In this document: one piece after another, positions 10,720 through 19,905 of the stretch | How the letters are laid out: every line of letters starts with the position of its first letter | Numbering within the stretch: the stretch's first letter is position 1 | DNA from: Caulobacteraceae bacterium | GTDB lineage: Bacteria; Pseudomonadota; Alphaproteobacteria; Caulobacterales; Caulobacteraceae | Direction: 5' to 3' | DNA: 64,000 nt | NCBI GenBank assembly: GCA_028290905.1 | Contig: JAQGIW010000245.1 | Coordinates: 1-64,000, forward strand | Notes under the pieces: generated by a model | What the model saw: only the letters and a program-made list of their open reading frames with translations | Databases searched by the model: none | Told to the model about the DNA's origin: nothing | Made by a program: the position numbers and the translations under genes

Positions 10720-11481
10720 TCATGCCGGCTCACGGGCGCGCACCGCTTCGGCTGGAAGCGGCGAAGCAGCGGGCTTGACGCCCTCCACGATCAGGAAATC
10801 CGAGCGTTCGACCCGCTCGATGCCGGGGATGTGGCTCTCGTGAAAGCCCATTCGCCTCACCTCGGCGAAGCCCGCGTCGCGAAAAAGCTGCAAAAGCTGC
10901 ACCTCGTCGAACTGCCATTTGTGTGTATGGCCGAGCGAGCCCAGCCAGATGCGCCGCGTGGCGATGTCATTGAAGTACAGCTGGACGTGATCGCGCAGAC
11001 GGTTCGCGGCGCGCGCGCTTGCGGGTTTGGCCATCTCCTCGTCGTAGATATCAAGATATCGCCGCCAGAAGACCGCTCCGTCCGGCACGCAGATCCGCAG
11101 CACGCCGCCGGGTGCGAGCACCCGGCGGCATTCGTGTGTAAGGCGCACAGCATCGGGAAGTTCGAAATGCTCCCAGAGCTCGCCGGAGTAGATGCAGGAG
11201 ACCGAGTCGTTTGCAAAGGGGAGCGGCTTCAGCAGATCATGGACCCTCACCATGGGGCTGAACTCCGTGGGCGAGAGCAGACCCGCGCGCACCAGCAGGT
11301 GATCGAGCCAGCCGAACCGGGTCGCCAGCCACGCCCGCCGGCTGCCGTCGATATTCACCCATCCGCTCGGCTGAACCGGGCCGCAGCCGAGGTTCAGCTT
11401 CCGCCCGGAGGGCGGGGGGGCGAGTTCAGGACTGTCGAGGCGGCGCCGCTGCTCCGCGAATGCGATCGTGACAGGGGTCAT
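10720..11481 (-). CDS. SAM-dependent methyltransferase
   Basis: KLNLGCGPVQPSGWVNIDGS and CRRVLAPGGVLRICVPD motifs. Confidence 0.85.
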   Translation of the reverse strand: MTPVTIAFAEQRRRLDSPELAPPPSGRKLNLGCGPVQPSGWVNIDGSRRAWLATRFGWLDHLLVRAGLLSPTEFSPMVRVHDLLKPLPFANDSVSCIYSGELWEHFELPDAVRLTHECRRVLAPGGVLRICVPDGAVFWRRYLDIYDEEMAKPASARAANRLRDHVQLYFNDIATRRIWLGSLGHTHKWQFDEVQLLQLFRDAGFAEVRRMGFHESHIPGIERVERSDFLIVEGVKPAASPLPAEAVRAREPA

Positions 11482-12206
11482 GGAGTTGCCTTTCTGAAGC
11501 CGGGCGCCTCTGGATCGTCCAATACGGTTCCCCCAGGTCCAGGCTCGAGCTTCCTGCCTCCGGCGCCGCCGCCTCCTTGCCGTGCCGCTGATGCCGACTT
11601 CCTGCTTCGTGGTTCAATGAAGCGCTTCGCCAATGGAACCGCCTCCCCCCCGGGGATGCTCCTGGGGACGGGGGTGGCTGGAGCGACGCCTCCGGCGCGT
11701 AGCGCAGGCCCGGCAGCCGAAAGGTGGGGACGGGGTAAGGGACTGGCGTCCTCGCCTTGAGGCTGCGGTGTCTCCCGCCGCTCCACGTTCAGGATGCAGG
11801 AGCCGGATCGGCTCGCCGCAACCAAAAGATCGGCGGCGTGAGAGAGCCGTACGCCATGCAAGGGGCTTAGCCATTCTCGCTGTCGCAGCAGAGCTCGACG
11901 CGCATCCCTACCGTAGAGTTGGCCAGCGTGGCCTTCGCCTTCAGCTGCAGGGCGAGCGTCGCGAGGATGAAGGTCTGGCGCTCGATCGTCGCCATGGGGA
12001 CCAGCCGCCGGCGGGCGCCCTCTAGCTCGTTGCGGGTCTCGTCCGGAGTGACGCTTTTGGCCTTCATGCCGAGAATGGCGGAGATCATCGCGAGGTCGTT
12101 CGCCGTGCGGTGCTGAGCTTCGTGCAGCAGGGCTTCGGCCTCCTGCAGCTGCGCTTCGCGCGTCGCCTCCCGTGCGGTGACCTCGGTCAGGTCCTCGATC
12201 GCGACC

Positions 12207-12291
12207 AACCCTTGAATCCTAGTGTGCTGGATTTGAAGTTCGCACCCAGCCCGACCCCACGCACCGGCGAACTTCAAATCCAGCACACTAG
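12207..12291. repeat. Composite palindromic repeat: linker (aacccttgaatc) plus A-type palindrome
   Basis: ctagtgtgctggatttgaagttcgc...gcgaacttcaaatccagcacactag; also at 19741-19815. Confidence 0.9.
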
Positions 12292-12339
12292 AGCAGGATG
12301 GCATTAGTCGGAACCGACTAATGGCTGAATCCTGCTCTA
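12289..12339. repeat. Palindromic intergenic element
   Basis: tagagcaggatggcattagtcgg-aac-cgactaatggctgaatcctgctcta. Confidence 0.88.
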
Positions 12340-12350
12340 CACCCTTGATT

Positions 12351-12404
12351 CTAGAGCAAATTATCCACGTTCACATGATTCCATGTGAACGCGGTTTGCT
12401 CTAG
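12351..12404. repeat. Palindromic intergenic element
   Basis: ctagagcaaattatccacgttcacatg-att-ccatgtgaacgcggtttgctctag. Confidence 0.88.
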
Positions 12405-12721
12405 CGGGCTGTCGCCGCTGGCCTGAGGATGGGTGAGCATGATTCCGACCCCTCGGGACAAGTGTCCACAGCGGCGATCGGGTCGCCGCGGCGGACGTGC
12501 TCGATGAGCGCCTGGACGCGCGCCACGCCCCAGGCGCCGCCGGTGATCTCCTCGAGGGGGCGCCCTGCAGGATTATCGGCGTCGACGAAGGCGCGCAGAT
12601 AACCCTGGCTGGCCGCCACAACCCGCAAGTCGCCGTCGAGAAGAAGGAGGGGGGCGGCTGCGGCATGCACGACGGGCGAACTCCATCTGACCGGGGCGGG
12701 ATCGCGGACCCACGGAAGCGC

Positions 12722-13366
12722 TCACGGCTGAAGGAAGTCCGCGATGGCGGCAAAGAGCTCTCCGCGGGTGGTTACGCCAAGCTTGCGGTAGGCGTGCTTC
12801 ACGTGGGTGCGCAACGTCTCGAGCGATATCCGGAGAGCCTCAGCTATGGCGGCAGTCTCGGTCCCGCTCGTCATCATCTCGATGACCCGGATCTCCGCGC
12901 GCGTGAGCTGTCCCACCTCGGCAAGAACCGCCAGATTCGGCCGCTCGCCCTTCGCCCTCAGGACCATGGCCAGGACGAGGCCGCCTGGACCTGGAAGTGC
13001 GCATGCCCACACCATCCAGGGCTGGCGCCGGAACTCAGGCTTGCCTGTTGCACAGCGGAGCTGGCCCGTCAGGGGGCCGACTTCGGCCAGCAGCCGCGGA
13101 TCGAGCCGCCGCTCTTCGCCCGGGTCATCCGCGCCGTCAGGGGAGAATGGAAACCTCCCGCGCGGCAGAGCCGCGGCGACGGAGCTCGTCCAGATCACCT
13201 GTCCATGCGCCGTGGAGAGAAGCCGTGGCCTTGGGTCAGCGTCGAGCCAGGCCAGAAGCCGGCGCGGCGCCTCTTCGGTCCAGACAGGGCATAGGCTTTC
13301 CGGCCAACGATCTCTCTGGGCGGGAGCGGCGATCCGGTTCGCGCCCGTCGCGAACGGCGCGCTCAC
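12722..13366 (-). CDS. LuxR-family (GerE-type HTH) transcriptional regulator
   Basis: LTRAEIRVIEMMTSGTETAAIAEALRISLETLRTHVKHAYRKLGVTTRGELFA; start uncertain (ORF open to 13537). Confidence 0.8.
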   Translation of the reverse strand: MSAPFATGANRIAAPAQRDRWPESLCPVWTEEAPRRLLAWLDADPRPRLLSTAHGQVIWTSSVAAALPRGRFPFSPDGADDPGEERRLDPRLLAEVGPLTGQLRCATGKPEFRRQPWMVWACALPGPGGLVLAMVLRAKGERPNLAVLAEVGQLTRAEIRVIEMMTSGTETAAIAEALRISLETLRTHVKHAYRKLGVTTRGELFAAIADFLQP

Positions 13367-13558
13367 GACGCAACAACCTTGGTGCGGCGGCCTGGCAGGG
13401 CCGCCGCTTGCCTTGGGTCCGCGGTCACACCGGGCCTGAGTCTCAGGTTTATTTGAAATCGCACCATGGTCACGGCGACCTCCTTCGGTCGCGAATGACA
13501 GGCCCGATATGTGCAGACCGACGCTGTCAATTGACACAGCCGATGTCGCTCCTTTGCG

Positions 13559-13642
13559 CTAGGTGGCGATTCAGAAATTCGCCGCTGTTTGTGGAAGCCC
13601 CTGAGCGAGTTTCTGAATCTCCAGCCACACTAGAAACCCTTG
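13559..13642. repeat. Composite palindromic repeat: B-type palindrome plus partial linker
   Basis: ctaggtggcgattcagaaattcgccgctgtttgtggaagcccctgagcgagtttctgaatctccagccacactag + aaacccttg; also at 19831-19905. Confidence 0.88.
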
Positions 13643-13839
13643 TTGGTCGTCGCCACGCACAGGGCGGTCTACGTCCGCCTGTCGCGCGAAGGTCGTGTCT
13701 CGGCGCGTGGTGTAGCTGGTGATCGCCTTGGGCTTGAGGCGAAGCGCACGCAGCGAGCGGAGCCGAGAGCCTCAAGGTGGTGGCCGGCCGCGGTGGTCAT
13801 CGACGGGTCTTCGGTAGGGTCCGGTTGCTGAACTCAACC

Positions 13840-14095
13840 ATGACCGAGGAACCCAAGATGACCGACGACGAGATGATGGCCTTCCGCAGACAGCGGAACT
13901 GGGAGACCCGCGCCAGGACCGTGGAACTGCGAATCCCCAAACTGCGCGAGGGCTCGTACTTCCTGGTCTTCCTGGAGCCCCGACGGCTGGCGGAGAAGGC
14001 GCCGACGGGGTGCTCCAGGAAAGCCTGCATCCAGGGCGTCTCGACCCGCCCACGCGAGGTCCTCGGTCTCGCGGTCGGCCCCTCGGAGGCCGAGC
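13840..14095 (+). mobile_element. IS256-family transposase remnant (degenerate)
   Basis: [33 protein letters not shown]...CIQGVSTR matches memory of IS256/Mutator-type [50 protein letters not shown]; rest missing or frameshifted. Confidence 0.75.
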
Positions 14096-14543
14096 CGTTC
14101 TGGACCGTAAAATGTGAACGATTGTTGCACTCACCTGTTCTGGGGAGTGACAGGCGAGATTTTGTTCGAAACATGGAGCATAATGGCGGTACGGCAGCCT
14201 GTGGAAGATCGGCCACCGTGGATGGACGATGCAATGAACACTCGGCCGAGCAAAGGCTCTGGGCGTCAGCTTCGTCGAAGCTCCGACACATTGCCTGGAG
14301 CGCGGGCTTTCTCGGAGGGGTTCGAATGTTACAATCTTACAGAAATCTCTTGACAAACGATTAGGGAGGGTAGTAGTCAACGGAAGTTCGTAGAGCCGGC
14401 CTCCAGGGCTCGTTACTGTAAGCCGATGGCTTTCAGTACCGATCAGTTAAGTCAAATTCGTGTCTGGTGGGTCTCTCCCTTACAAAGGTAGGGGGAAGGT
14501 CAGGCGATTGCGGCCTGAATACCAGGGAAAGGGCGGGGATCTG

Positions 14544-15356
14544 ATGAAAGTTCAAGATTTCTCTGCCACCCGCCTCGCGCGGGCGGCATCGACGCTGAGT
14601 TTTCTTGCCGGCCAGACCTCCGAAGTCGACCGGCTGCGCGCCTTCTGGCGCCGCGTGGAGCGCTTCGGTCCAGGCTCTCAGCTGCGCCTCTCCAGCACAC
14701 GCGGAGGCCGTCGGCGCGTGGTGGTGGTGGTCTCCGGCTGGGCGTGCGAGCTGCGCATCTTGCCTGACGGTCGCCGGCAGATCTTCGGCTTCATGCTGCC
14801 AGGCGAGGCGATCGACGAGCGTTGCACCACAAGCATCGGATCCCGCGGTGTGATCGCCCTGTCTCGCCTCGAGGTGATCGACCCGGACGCGATCCTGGTC
14901 GGAGAGCCGGCCTTTCGGCAACAGTTCTCCGAGGCCGTGGCCGAAGCGGCCCTGGAACGCGAGGATCGGCTTTACGATCATATCCTGCGCATGGGCCGTC
15001 TCTCGGCGCGTGAGCGCGTGGTGCACCTGCTCCTCGATCTACGCGAACGGATGGACCGGGTGGGGCTCGTAACGGGGAATAGCTTCCGCGTCCCCCTGAC
15101 CCACGAGGTGTTTGCCGACGCGCTTGGCTTGAGCGTGGTGCACATCAACCGTACGATGAAGCAACTGCGCCTGGAGGGATCGGTATTCTTCAAATCAGGC
15201 TCGGTGACCTTGCTGGACCCCGAGCGCCTGGCGATCATGTCCCAGTACCACTCGCCGGGGACCTTCACGGATGAACTTGCGCCCAAGCCTGCGCCAATGG
15301 GCGAGCCGCCGGCCGATCGGGCGGCGGCGTGCGCAGGCCGCCGCGCCATGGCCTGA
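14544..15356 (+). CDS. Crp/Fnr-family transcriptional regulator
   Basis: VVVVVSGWACELRILPDGRRQIFGFMLPGEAID (cNMP-like) and VPLTHEVFADALGLSVVHINRTMKQLRLEGSV HTH. Confidence 0.87.
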   Translation: MKVQDFSATRLARAASTLSFLAGQTSEVDRLRAFWRRVERFGPGSQLRLSSTRGGRRRVVVVVSGWACELRILPDGRRQIFGFMLPGEAIDERCTTSIGSRGVIALSRLEVIDPDAILVGEPAFRQQFSEAVAEAALEREDRLYDHILRMGRLSARERVVHLLLDLRERMDRVGLVTGNSFRVPLTHEVFADALGLSVVHINRTMKQLRLEGSVFFKSGSVTLLDPERLAIMSQYHSPGTFTDELAPKPAPMGEPPADRAAACAGRRAMA

Positions 15357-16044
15357 CAGCCAAGACTCCGAAAGAGAATGTGACGGTCGTCTGGCCGACA
15401 ATCCTTGTCCTGCACACCCGCCTCAGGCGGCTTGCTGCGGGAAAGGCCGATGTCGCGGCGCAGCGATGATGCCGACCCGTCACGGGGAAGCGAGATGATG
15501 CTCGGTGAACTGAGGGCCTGGTCGGCCCTCGCCGAGGCTGATCCCGCGGGAGGACGGGTCCATCTCCGGCCGGCGCGGCCCCTGAACCGAGGTCAGAGCA
15601 CCTCGACGCGGTCCCTGACGAACAGGCTCAGGAGGAGACGTATGAACATGAATATTCCGCCGGGCGTCCCGAAGCGGGGCCCTCGGTTACTCTCGCTGTG
15701 GTACCGAACAATGATTGGCTACCGATTGGGAGATAAGACATGCCCCAATTACGCACAGAATCCATTAGAAGCGGCGGAATCCACGGTCAACCGACCGCAT
15801 TATTTGGCATTGCACGCCATCTTTCGACCGGAAAAGTCTGCGCCCGCTCCCCATGGTGGACGAGACACGATTCCGCGCGCCGCTCACCCAGGCGCACCAC
15901 CCGACCTGCTCGCCATGAGTGAGGGCCATCTCAACTGAATGCCGTCCGGCCTGAGGCCACGGCGCAATCTCTCGCTTCGCGCGGCCAAGGTCAGGCTCCC
16001 CGCGCCCCCGATCGCACGATCCAGGCCCGGCGAGAGGGTCAGGC

Positions 16045-16575
16045 TCAGGCGAGCAGTCTCGGGGATCCGCGATAGAGCTCGTCATCCCCTATGACCAGCG
16101 CCAACAACCCCTTCGAAGGATCGGCCATTCCATGCGCCTGATTGGCGATCTCGAGCAGATCGGCGGCGTCGAGCACGCCGAAGCAGCCGCTCGCTCGCCC
16201 GGTCAGGCCGAGGATGAGGTCGACGTGGCTCGGCAGGACGATGTTCGCGCCGGGAGCCGCGCGCAGCAAGCAGACGGCCTCGCCAAGGCCGCTGACGCCG
16301 CGCAGGGAACAGACTGAAACGTTACGCGAAACGTTGCGCCAGCGGGTGCGCGGAATATTTCGGAGCAGGGGCGGCAGCCGCGCCTTCAGCGGCTTGCGCC
16401 CCTCGGCGTCAGGCCGCCACAGCGTCTCGGGAGGTGCGGGCGGCTCTCGGACTAGCAGAGCGCAGGGCTCGCATGCCGTCGCATGCGCAGCGACGGCCAG
16501 CGCCGTTCCCGGTGAAACATCGCCGATCCTGTACTCCGCGCGAAGGCGTGCGCTCGGGTGATGCGACAGACACAT
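16045..16575 (-). CDS. ChrR-like zinc-binding anti-sigma factor / degenerate cupin
   Basis: HHPSARLRAEYRIGDVSPGTALAVAAHATACEPC resembles the H-x25-H-x3-C zinc site of the ChrR N-terminal domain. Confidence 0.6.
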   Translation of the reverse strand: MCLSHHPSARLRAEYRIGDVSPGTALAVAAHATACEPCALLVREPPAPPETLWRPDAEGRKPLKARLPPLLRNIPRTRWRNVSRNVSVCSLRGVSGLGEAVCLLRAAPGANIVLPSHVDLILGLTGRASGCFGVLDAADLLEIANQAHGMADPSKGLLALVIGDDELYRGSPRLLA

Positions 16576-16700
16576 CGGCTACCCTTGTTCGAATGACGCC
16601 CACCGCTCCTGAAGGTCAGAGCGATAGGATAACGAGCCTGCCGTCGAGCCGACAGCACCTTCCAAGCTCAACCTTGCGGTATCTTCTGACGAGTCACGCG

Positions 16701-17741
16701 TCAAACATAATCACCTGCAATTTGTAAGGAATTGATGGGTGTTCTGATTGGCGTGATCCTTGGGACGACGCCGGCCCGCGCCTCCCAGTCGAGTGCGTGG
16801 CGAACAATCTCGTCCAGGTTGTCGTAACGCGGACGCCATCCGAGCTCACTGCGTAGCCGGCTGGAGTCGGCCACCACGGCGGCCGGATCCCCTGGGCGCC
16901 TAGCCTGGATGCGGATGGGCAGGCGTCGCCCCGTTGCTCGCTCCACGGCCTCGACCACCTGGCGCACCGAGAAGCCGCGGCCGTAGCCACAATTCAACGT
17001 CGTGGACGCCTCGCCAGACCTGAGGGCGTCGAGTGCGAGCCCATGAGCCTCCACGAGGTCGGCGACGTGGATGTAGTCCCGCACCCCGGTCCCATCCGGC
17101 GTCGGGAAGTCGCAGCCATAGATGTCCAGGTGCGCCGCCAAGCCGAGCGCGACCTGACAGGCGCGCTTGATGAGGTGCGTGGCGCGCGGTGTCGACTGAC
17201 CGGTGCGGCCGCCGGGGTCCGCGCCCGCTACGTTGAAGTAGCGCAGCACCGTGAAGCGCATGTCGCTCGCCGGGGCTACGTCCTGCAGCATCCACTCCGT
17301 CATGAGCTTTGATCGGCCGTAGGGATTGATCGGCGCAGGGCTGTTGGACTCGTCGATGCAACGCCCCTCGCAGGCCCCATAGACAGCAGCGGTGGAGGAA
17401 AAGATGAAGTGTTTCACTCCGCCTGCGACACAGGCGTCCAAGAGTTCGAGCGATCCGGCCGTATTGTTCCGATAATAGGCGAGAGGGTCGTTCACCGAGT
17501 CCGGCACCACTGCGGAGCCGGCGAAGTGGACGACAGCATCCACATCGCGGTGTGCGAGAATCCACTGGACGAGGTTCCTGTTGTTGACATGACCGTGGAA
17601 GAAGTGCGCCTCGTGCGGGACGAGATCCCGAATCCCTGTTGACAAATTATCAAGAACACAAACCTGCTCGCCACGATCTAGAAGACCGTAAACCATGTGA
17701 CTGCCAATATAACCGGCCCCGCCGGTCACGAGAACGGACAT
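16701..17741 (-). CDS. galE: UDP-glucose 4-epimerase
   Basis: MSVLVTGGAGYIGSHMVYGLLDRGEQVCVLDNLSTG, FSSTAAVYGA, NPYGRSKLMTEWML. Confidence 0.93.
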   Translation of the reverse strand: MSVLVTGGAGYIGSHMVYGLLDRGEQVCVLDNLSTGIRDLVPHEAHFFHGHVNNRNLVQWILAHRDVDAVVHFAGSAVVPDSVNDPLAYYRNNTAGSLELLDACVAGGVKHFIFSSTAAVYGACEGRCIDESNSPAPINPYGRSKLMTEWMLQDVAPASDMRFTVLRYFNVAGADPGGRTGQSTPRATHLIKRACQVALGLAAHLDIYGCDFPTPDGTGVRDYIHVADLVEAHGLALDALRSGEASTTLNCGYGRGFSVRQVVEAVERATGRRLPIRIQARRPGDPAAVVADSSRLRSELGWRPRYDNLDEIVRHALDWEARAGVVPRITPIRTPINSLQIAGDYV

Positions 17742-17806
17742 CTCTGACCTTCCTTTGTGCGATCCGACGCCGCCCGAACGTATAGGGCGACAGCCTTAGT
17801 CGAAGA

Positions 17807-19192
17807 TTAGGAAGACTGGTCGGCCTCAACTCTCTCAAACGACAGGTCGGGCGCCCGGTGCGCGGCTGCTGCGGAGGCTGCGCCGGCGCCCGCCGGGCTG
17901 GGCGCCGAAGACCATGGGCGAGGGCGATAGAGCGAGGCCGCCGAAGCGTCGCGGCGCTCCAGGACCACGGAAAGCAGGCAGCTCGAGAGCGCCAGGATTA
18001 CGAGGAAACCGTCATAATAGGCCATCGAGAGGGCGGAGCCGCCCACCAGTATCGCCACGAGGGCCGTCTGCAGGGCCCGCGCCAGTTTCCTCGCCCAATC
18101 GAGCTCCGGTTGGGATCTCGCGAACCAGAGGACCGCCATCGTGTTCAGCGCCGCGGAGCCCAGGACCGCCAGGTAGAGCGCGAGCCCCACGAACCCGGTA
18201 TCCCCCAGAACCTCGAAATAGATGCTGTGGGCAGCCTTGCCGTAGTCGAGGCTGCCCGGCGATTTGAAGAGCTTTACGATCTTGTCGCGTTCGACGGCGG
18301 CGAAGCCTCCGCCGACCAAGGGCCGGGCAATGGCGATGTTGACGCTGGTCCGCCACGCTGCGACGCGCCCTTGAAAGGATGCGTCCTCGTTGTAGCTGCT
18401 GATCGTCGACATGCGCTCGAGCCAGCTCGCGGGCGCGAGCGCAGGGAGACCGGCGGCGAGGAGCGCTCCGACCGCCAGCAGGACCATGCCCGTGCGCGAG
18501 CGCAGAGCGTGGAAGCCGGCCATCGCGATCAGCGCCACGAGAGCGCCTCGGGAGTAGGTTCCAAGGGTAGCGACGATGGCCAGAACGATCGTCGCCAGCG
18601 CCCCCATCCGCGCCAGCGTCTGTCGGCTGACCGCCCTCAGATATCCGACGAGGGGCAGAAGGACGACAAAGACAAGTCCAAGGTTGTTGTTGTCGGCGAT
18701 CATGGAGTCGGCTGGCCCGAGCACTTTGTGCTGGCCTGCGGTGAAGGCGACGAAAGCCGCGCCTTTGATGGCGTAGAAGCCGATCGACGCCACCACCATC
18801 CAAAGAACCGCCTGGATCCGGGCTGGGGAGCGCGCAAGCGTCGCCACCGCAAGCACGAGGACCATGGTCTTCATAGTCCTGTCCCAGAGTGGAAGCGCAA
18901 ACGACCTGTCGAGAGCCAGATAGGTGCAGACGCAAGACCAAAGCGCAAATAGCACCAGAAAGACTGCGAAGCCGTCCACCGGCAGGGCCTTCCGCTCCCG
19001 GGAGAGCACCCACACAAGAATGGTCAGTATTGCGACACAGAGGTTGAGCCCGAAGTTCGCGAGCAGACCGTAGACCTCCCGCTGCGGGTTCATGAGGCTG
19101 ATCCAGACCCAGGCGAGAACGCCGATGAAGGCGTTGCGCAGAAGCAGCGGGAGCAGGACAAGCAAGCCTGCGAACAGAACGAGGTCGCGCAC
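17807..19192 (-). CDS. O-antigen-ligase-like membrane protein (putative O-glycosylation ligase, exosortase-A-associated, TIGR03097-like)
   Basis: Polytopic; AWVWISLMNPQREVYG start, NNNLGLVFVVLLPL, GTYSRGALVAL, AHSIYFEVLGDTGFVGLALYL. Confidence 0.87.
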   Translation of the reverse strand: MRDLVLFAGLLVLLPLLLRNAFIGVLAWVWISLMNPQREVYGLLANFGLNLCVAILTILVWVLSRERKALPVDGFAVFLVLFALWSCVCTYLALDRSFALPLWDRTMKTMVLVLAVATLARSPARIQAVLWMVVASIGFYAIKGAAFVAFTAGQHKVLGPADSMIADNNNLGLVFVVLLPLVGYLRAVSRQTLARMGALATIVLAIVATLGTYSRGALVALIAMAGFHALRSRTGMVLLAVGALLAAGLPALAPASWLERMSTISSYNEDASFQGRVAAWRTSVNIAIARPLVGGGFAAVERDKIVKLFKSPGSLDYGKAAHSIYFEVLGDTGFVGLALYLAVLGSAALNTMAVLWFARSQPELDWARKLARALQTALVAILVGGSALSMAYYDGFLVILALSSCLLSVVLERRDASAASLYRPRPWSSAPSPAGAGAASAAAAHRAPDLSFERVEADQSS

Positions 19193-19456
19193 CCGGACGC
19201 CTCCTGCACTCTCGTCGGCTGACGAGAATGCTGTGCGTCCCCCCTCCCATCTGCCGCAAATGATAGGCGGCCGTTGCGTCCGGGAGGGCGATGGATCGGG
19301 GCCGCGCGAAAGGGCTGAAGGGCCTCATGCGGCCGCGGCGCCGTCTCCCGCCCGGACGCTGGCGGAGCAAGCCTGTCTGCGACCCTGTCATTTGCGTAGG
19401 CGTCGACCGCCCTCCGAGCTAAGCCCTCGCCAGGGAGTTCCCCAAAGGAGGCGGGA

Positions 19457-19681
19457 ATGTCGGGCTTGCTGTTCCTGCTCAACGTCGCGGCCACGGTGCT
19501 GATCGCCCTTTGGCTATGGGGCATCGAGCGCTCCGGTGAGGGATGGCGGGTGCGGATCTTCGATATGCATGGCCAGGCCGCGGCGGAGACGCCGCCCCCG
19601 GACGCGCGACCGCCCACCAGCTTCAGGAGGGCTCCGGCGACTCCGACGTCGACTCGGCCGAGGTGGCGTCGCAGCGTCTAA
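19457..19681 (+). CDS. Small single-TM protein
   Basis: aaaggaggcggga Shine-Dalgarno directly upstream of ATG; MSGLLFLLNVAATVLIALWLWGIERSGEGWRVRIFDMHGQ. Confidence 0.5.
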   Translation: MSGLLFLLNVAATVLIALWLWGIERSGEGWRVRIFDMHGQAAAETPPPDARPPTSFRRAPATPTSTRPRWRRSV

Positions 19682-19740
19682 AGCGCCTTCCGGCGAAGTG
19701 GGAACTGGTTCGCCGCGAGAAAGCGCGCCAGATCAAAAAG

Positions 19741-19905
19741 CTAGTGTGCTGGATTTGAGTTCGCCGGTGCGTGGGGTCGGGCTGGGTGCGGACTTCAAAT
19801 CCAAAAAGCACGCTAGGATTCAAGGGTTTCTGGTGTGGCTGGAGATTCAGAAATTCGCTCAGGGGCTTCCACAAACAGCGCCGAATTTCTGAATCGCCAC
19901 ACTAG
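19741..19905. repeat. Full composite palindromic repeat (A-type + linker + B-type)
   Basis: ctagtgtgctggatttga...cacgctag-gattcaagggtttctg-gtgtggctggagattcagaaattcg...cgaatttctgaatcgccacactag. Confidence 0.9.

Larger units (their letters stand above)
11867..12690 (-). pseudogene. PAS / HWE-HisKA_2-type sensor histidine kinase, interrupted by palindromic repeats and lacking a recognisable ATPase domain
   Basis: PAS part 12401-12670 (APLLLLDGDLRVVAASQGYLRAF...GRPLEEITGGAWGVARVQALIEHVRRGDPIAAVD) and HisKA_2 part ~11867-12205 (LVAIEDLTEVTA...LLHEAQHRTANDLAMISAILGMKAKS), same strand, separated by repeats 12207-12404. Confidence 0.75.

Noticed and set aside
11478-11861. 127-aa minus-strand ORF considered as a small secreted or PEP-CTERM protein
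   Set aside because: No signal peptide, no PEP motif plus TM plus basic tail; proline/glycine-rich low-complexity reading of intergenic DNA.
13525-13536. TGTCAATTGACA perfect palindrome upstream of the LuxR gene
   Set aside because: Short; could be an operator but position relative to the uncertain start is unclear, and 12-bp palindromes occur by chance in a 64 kb window.
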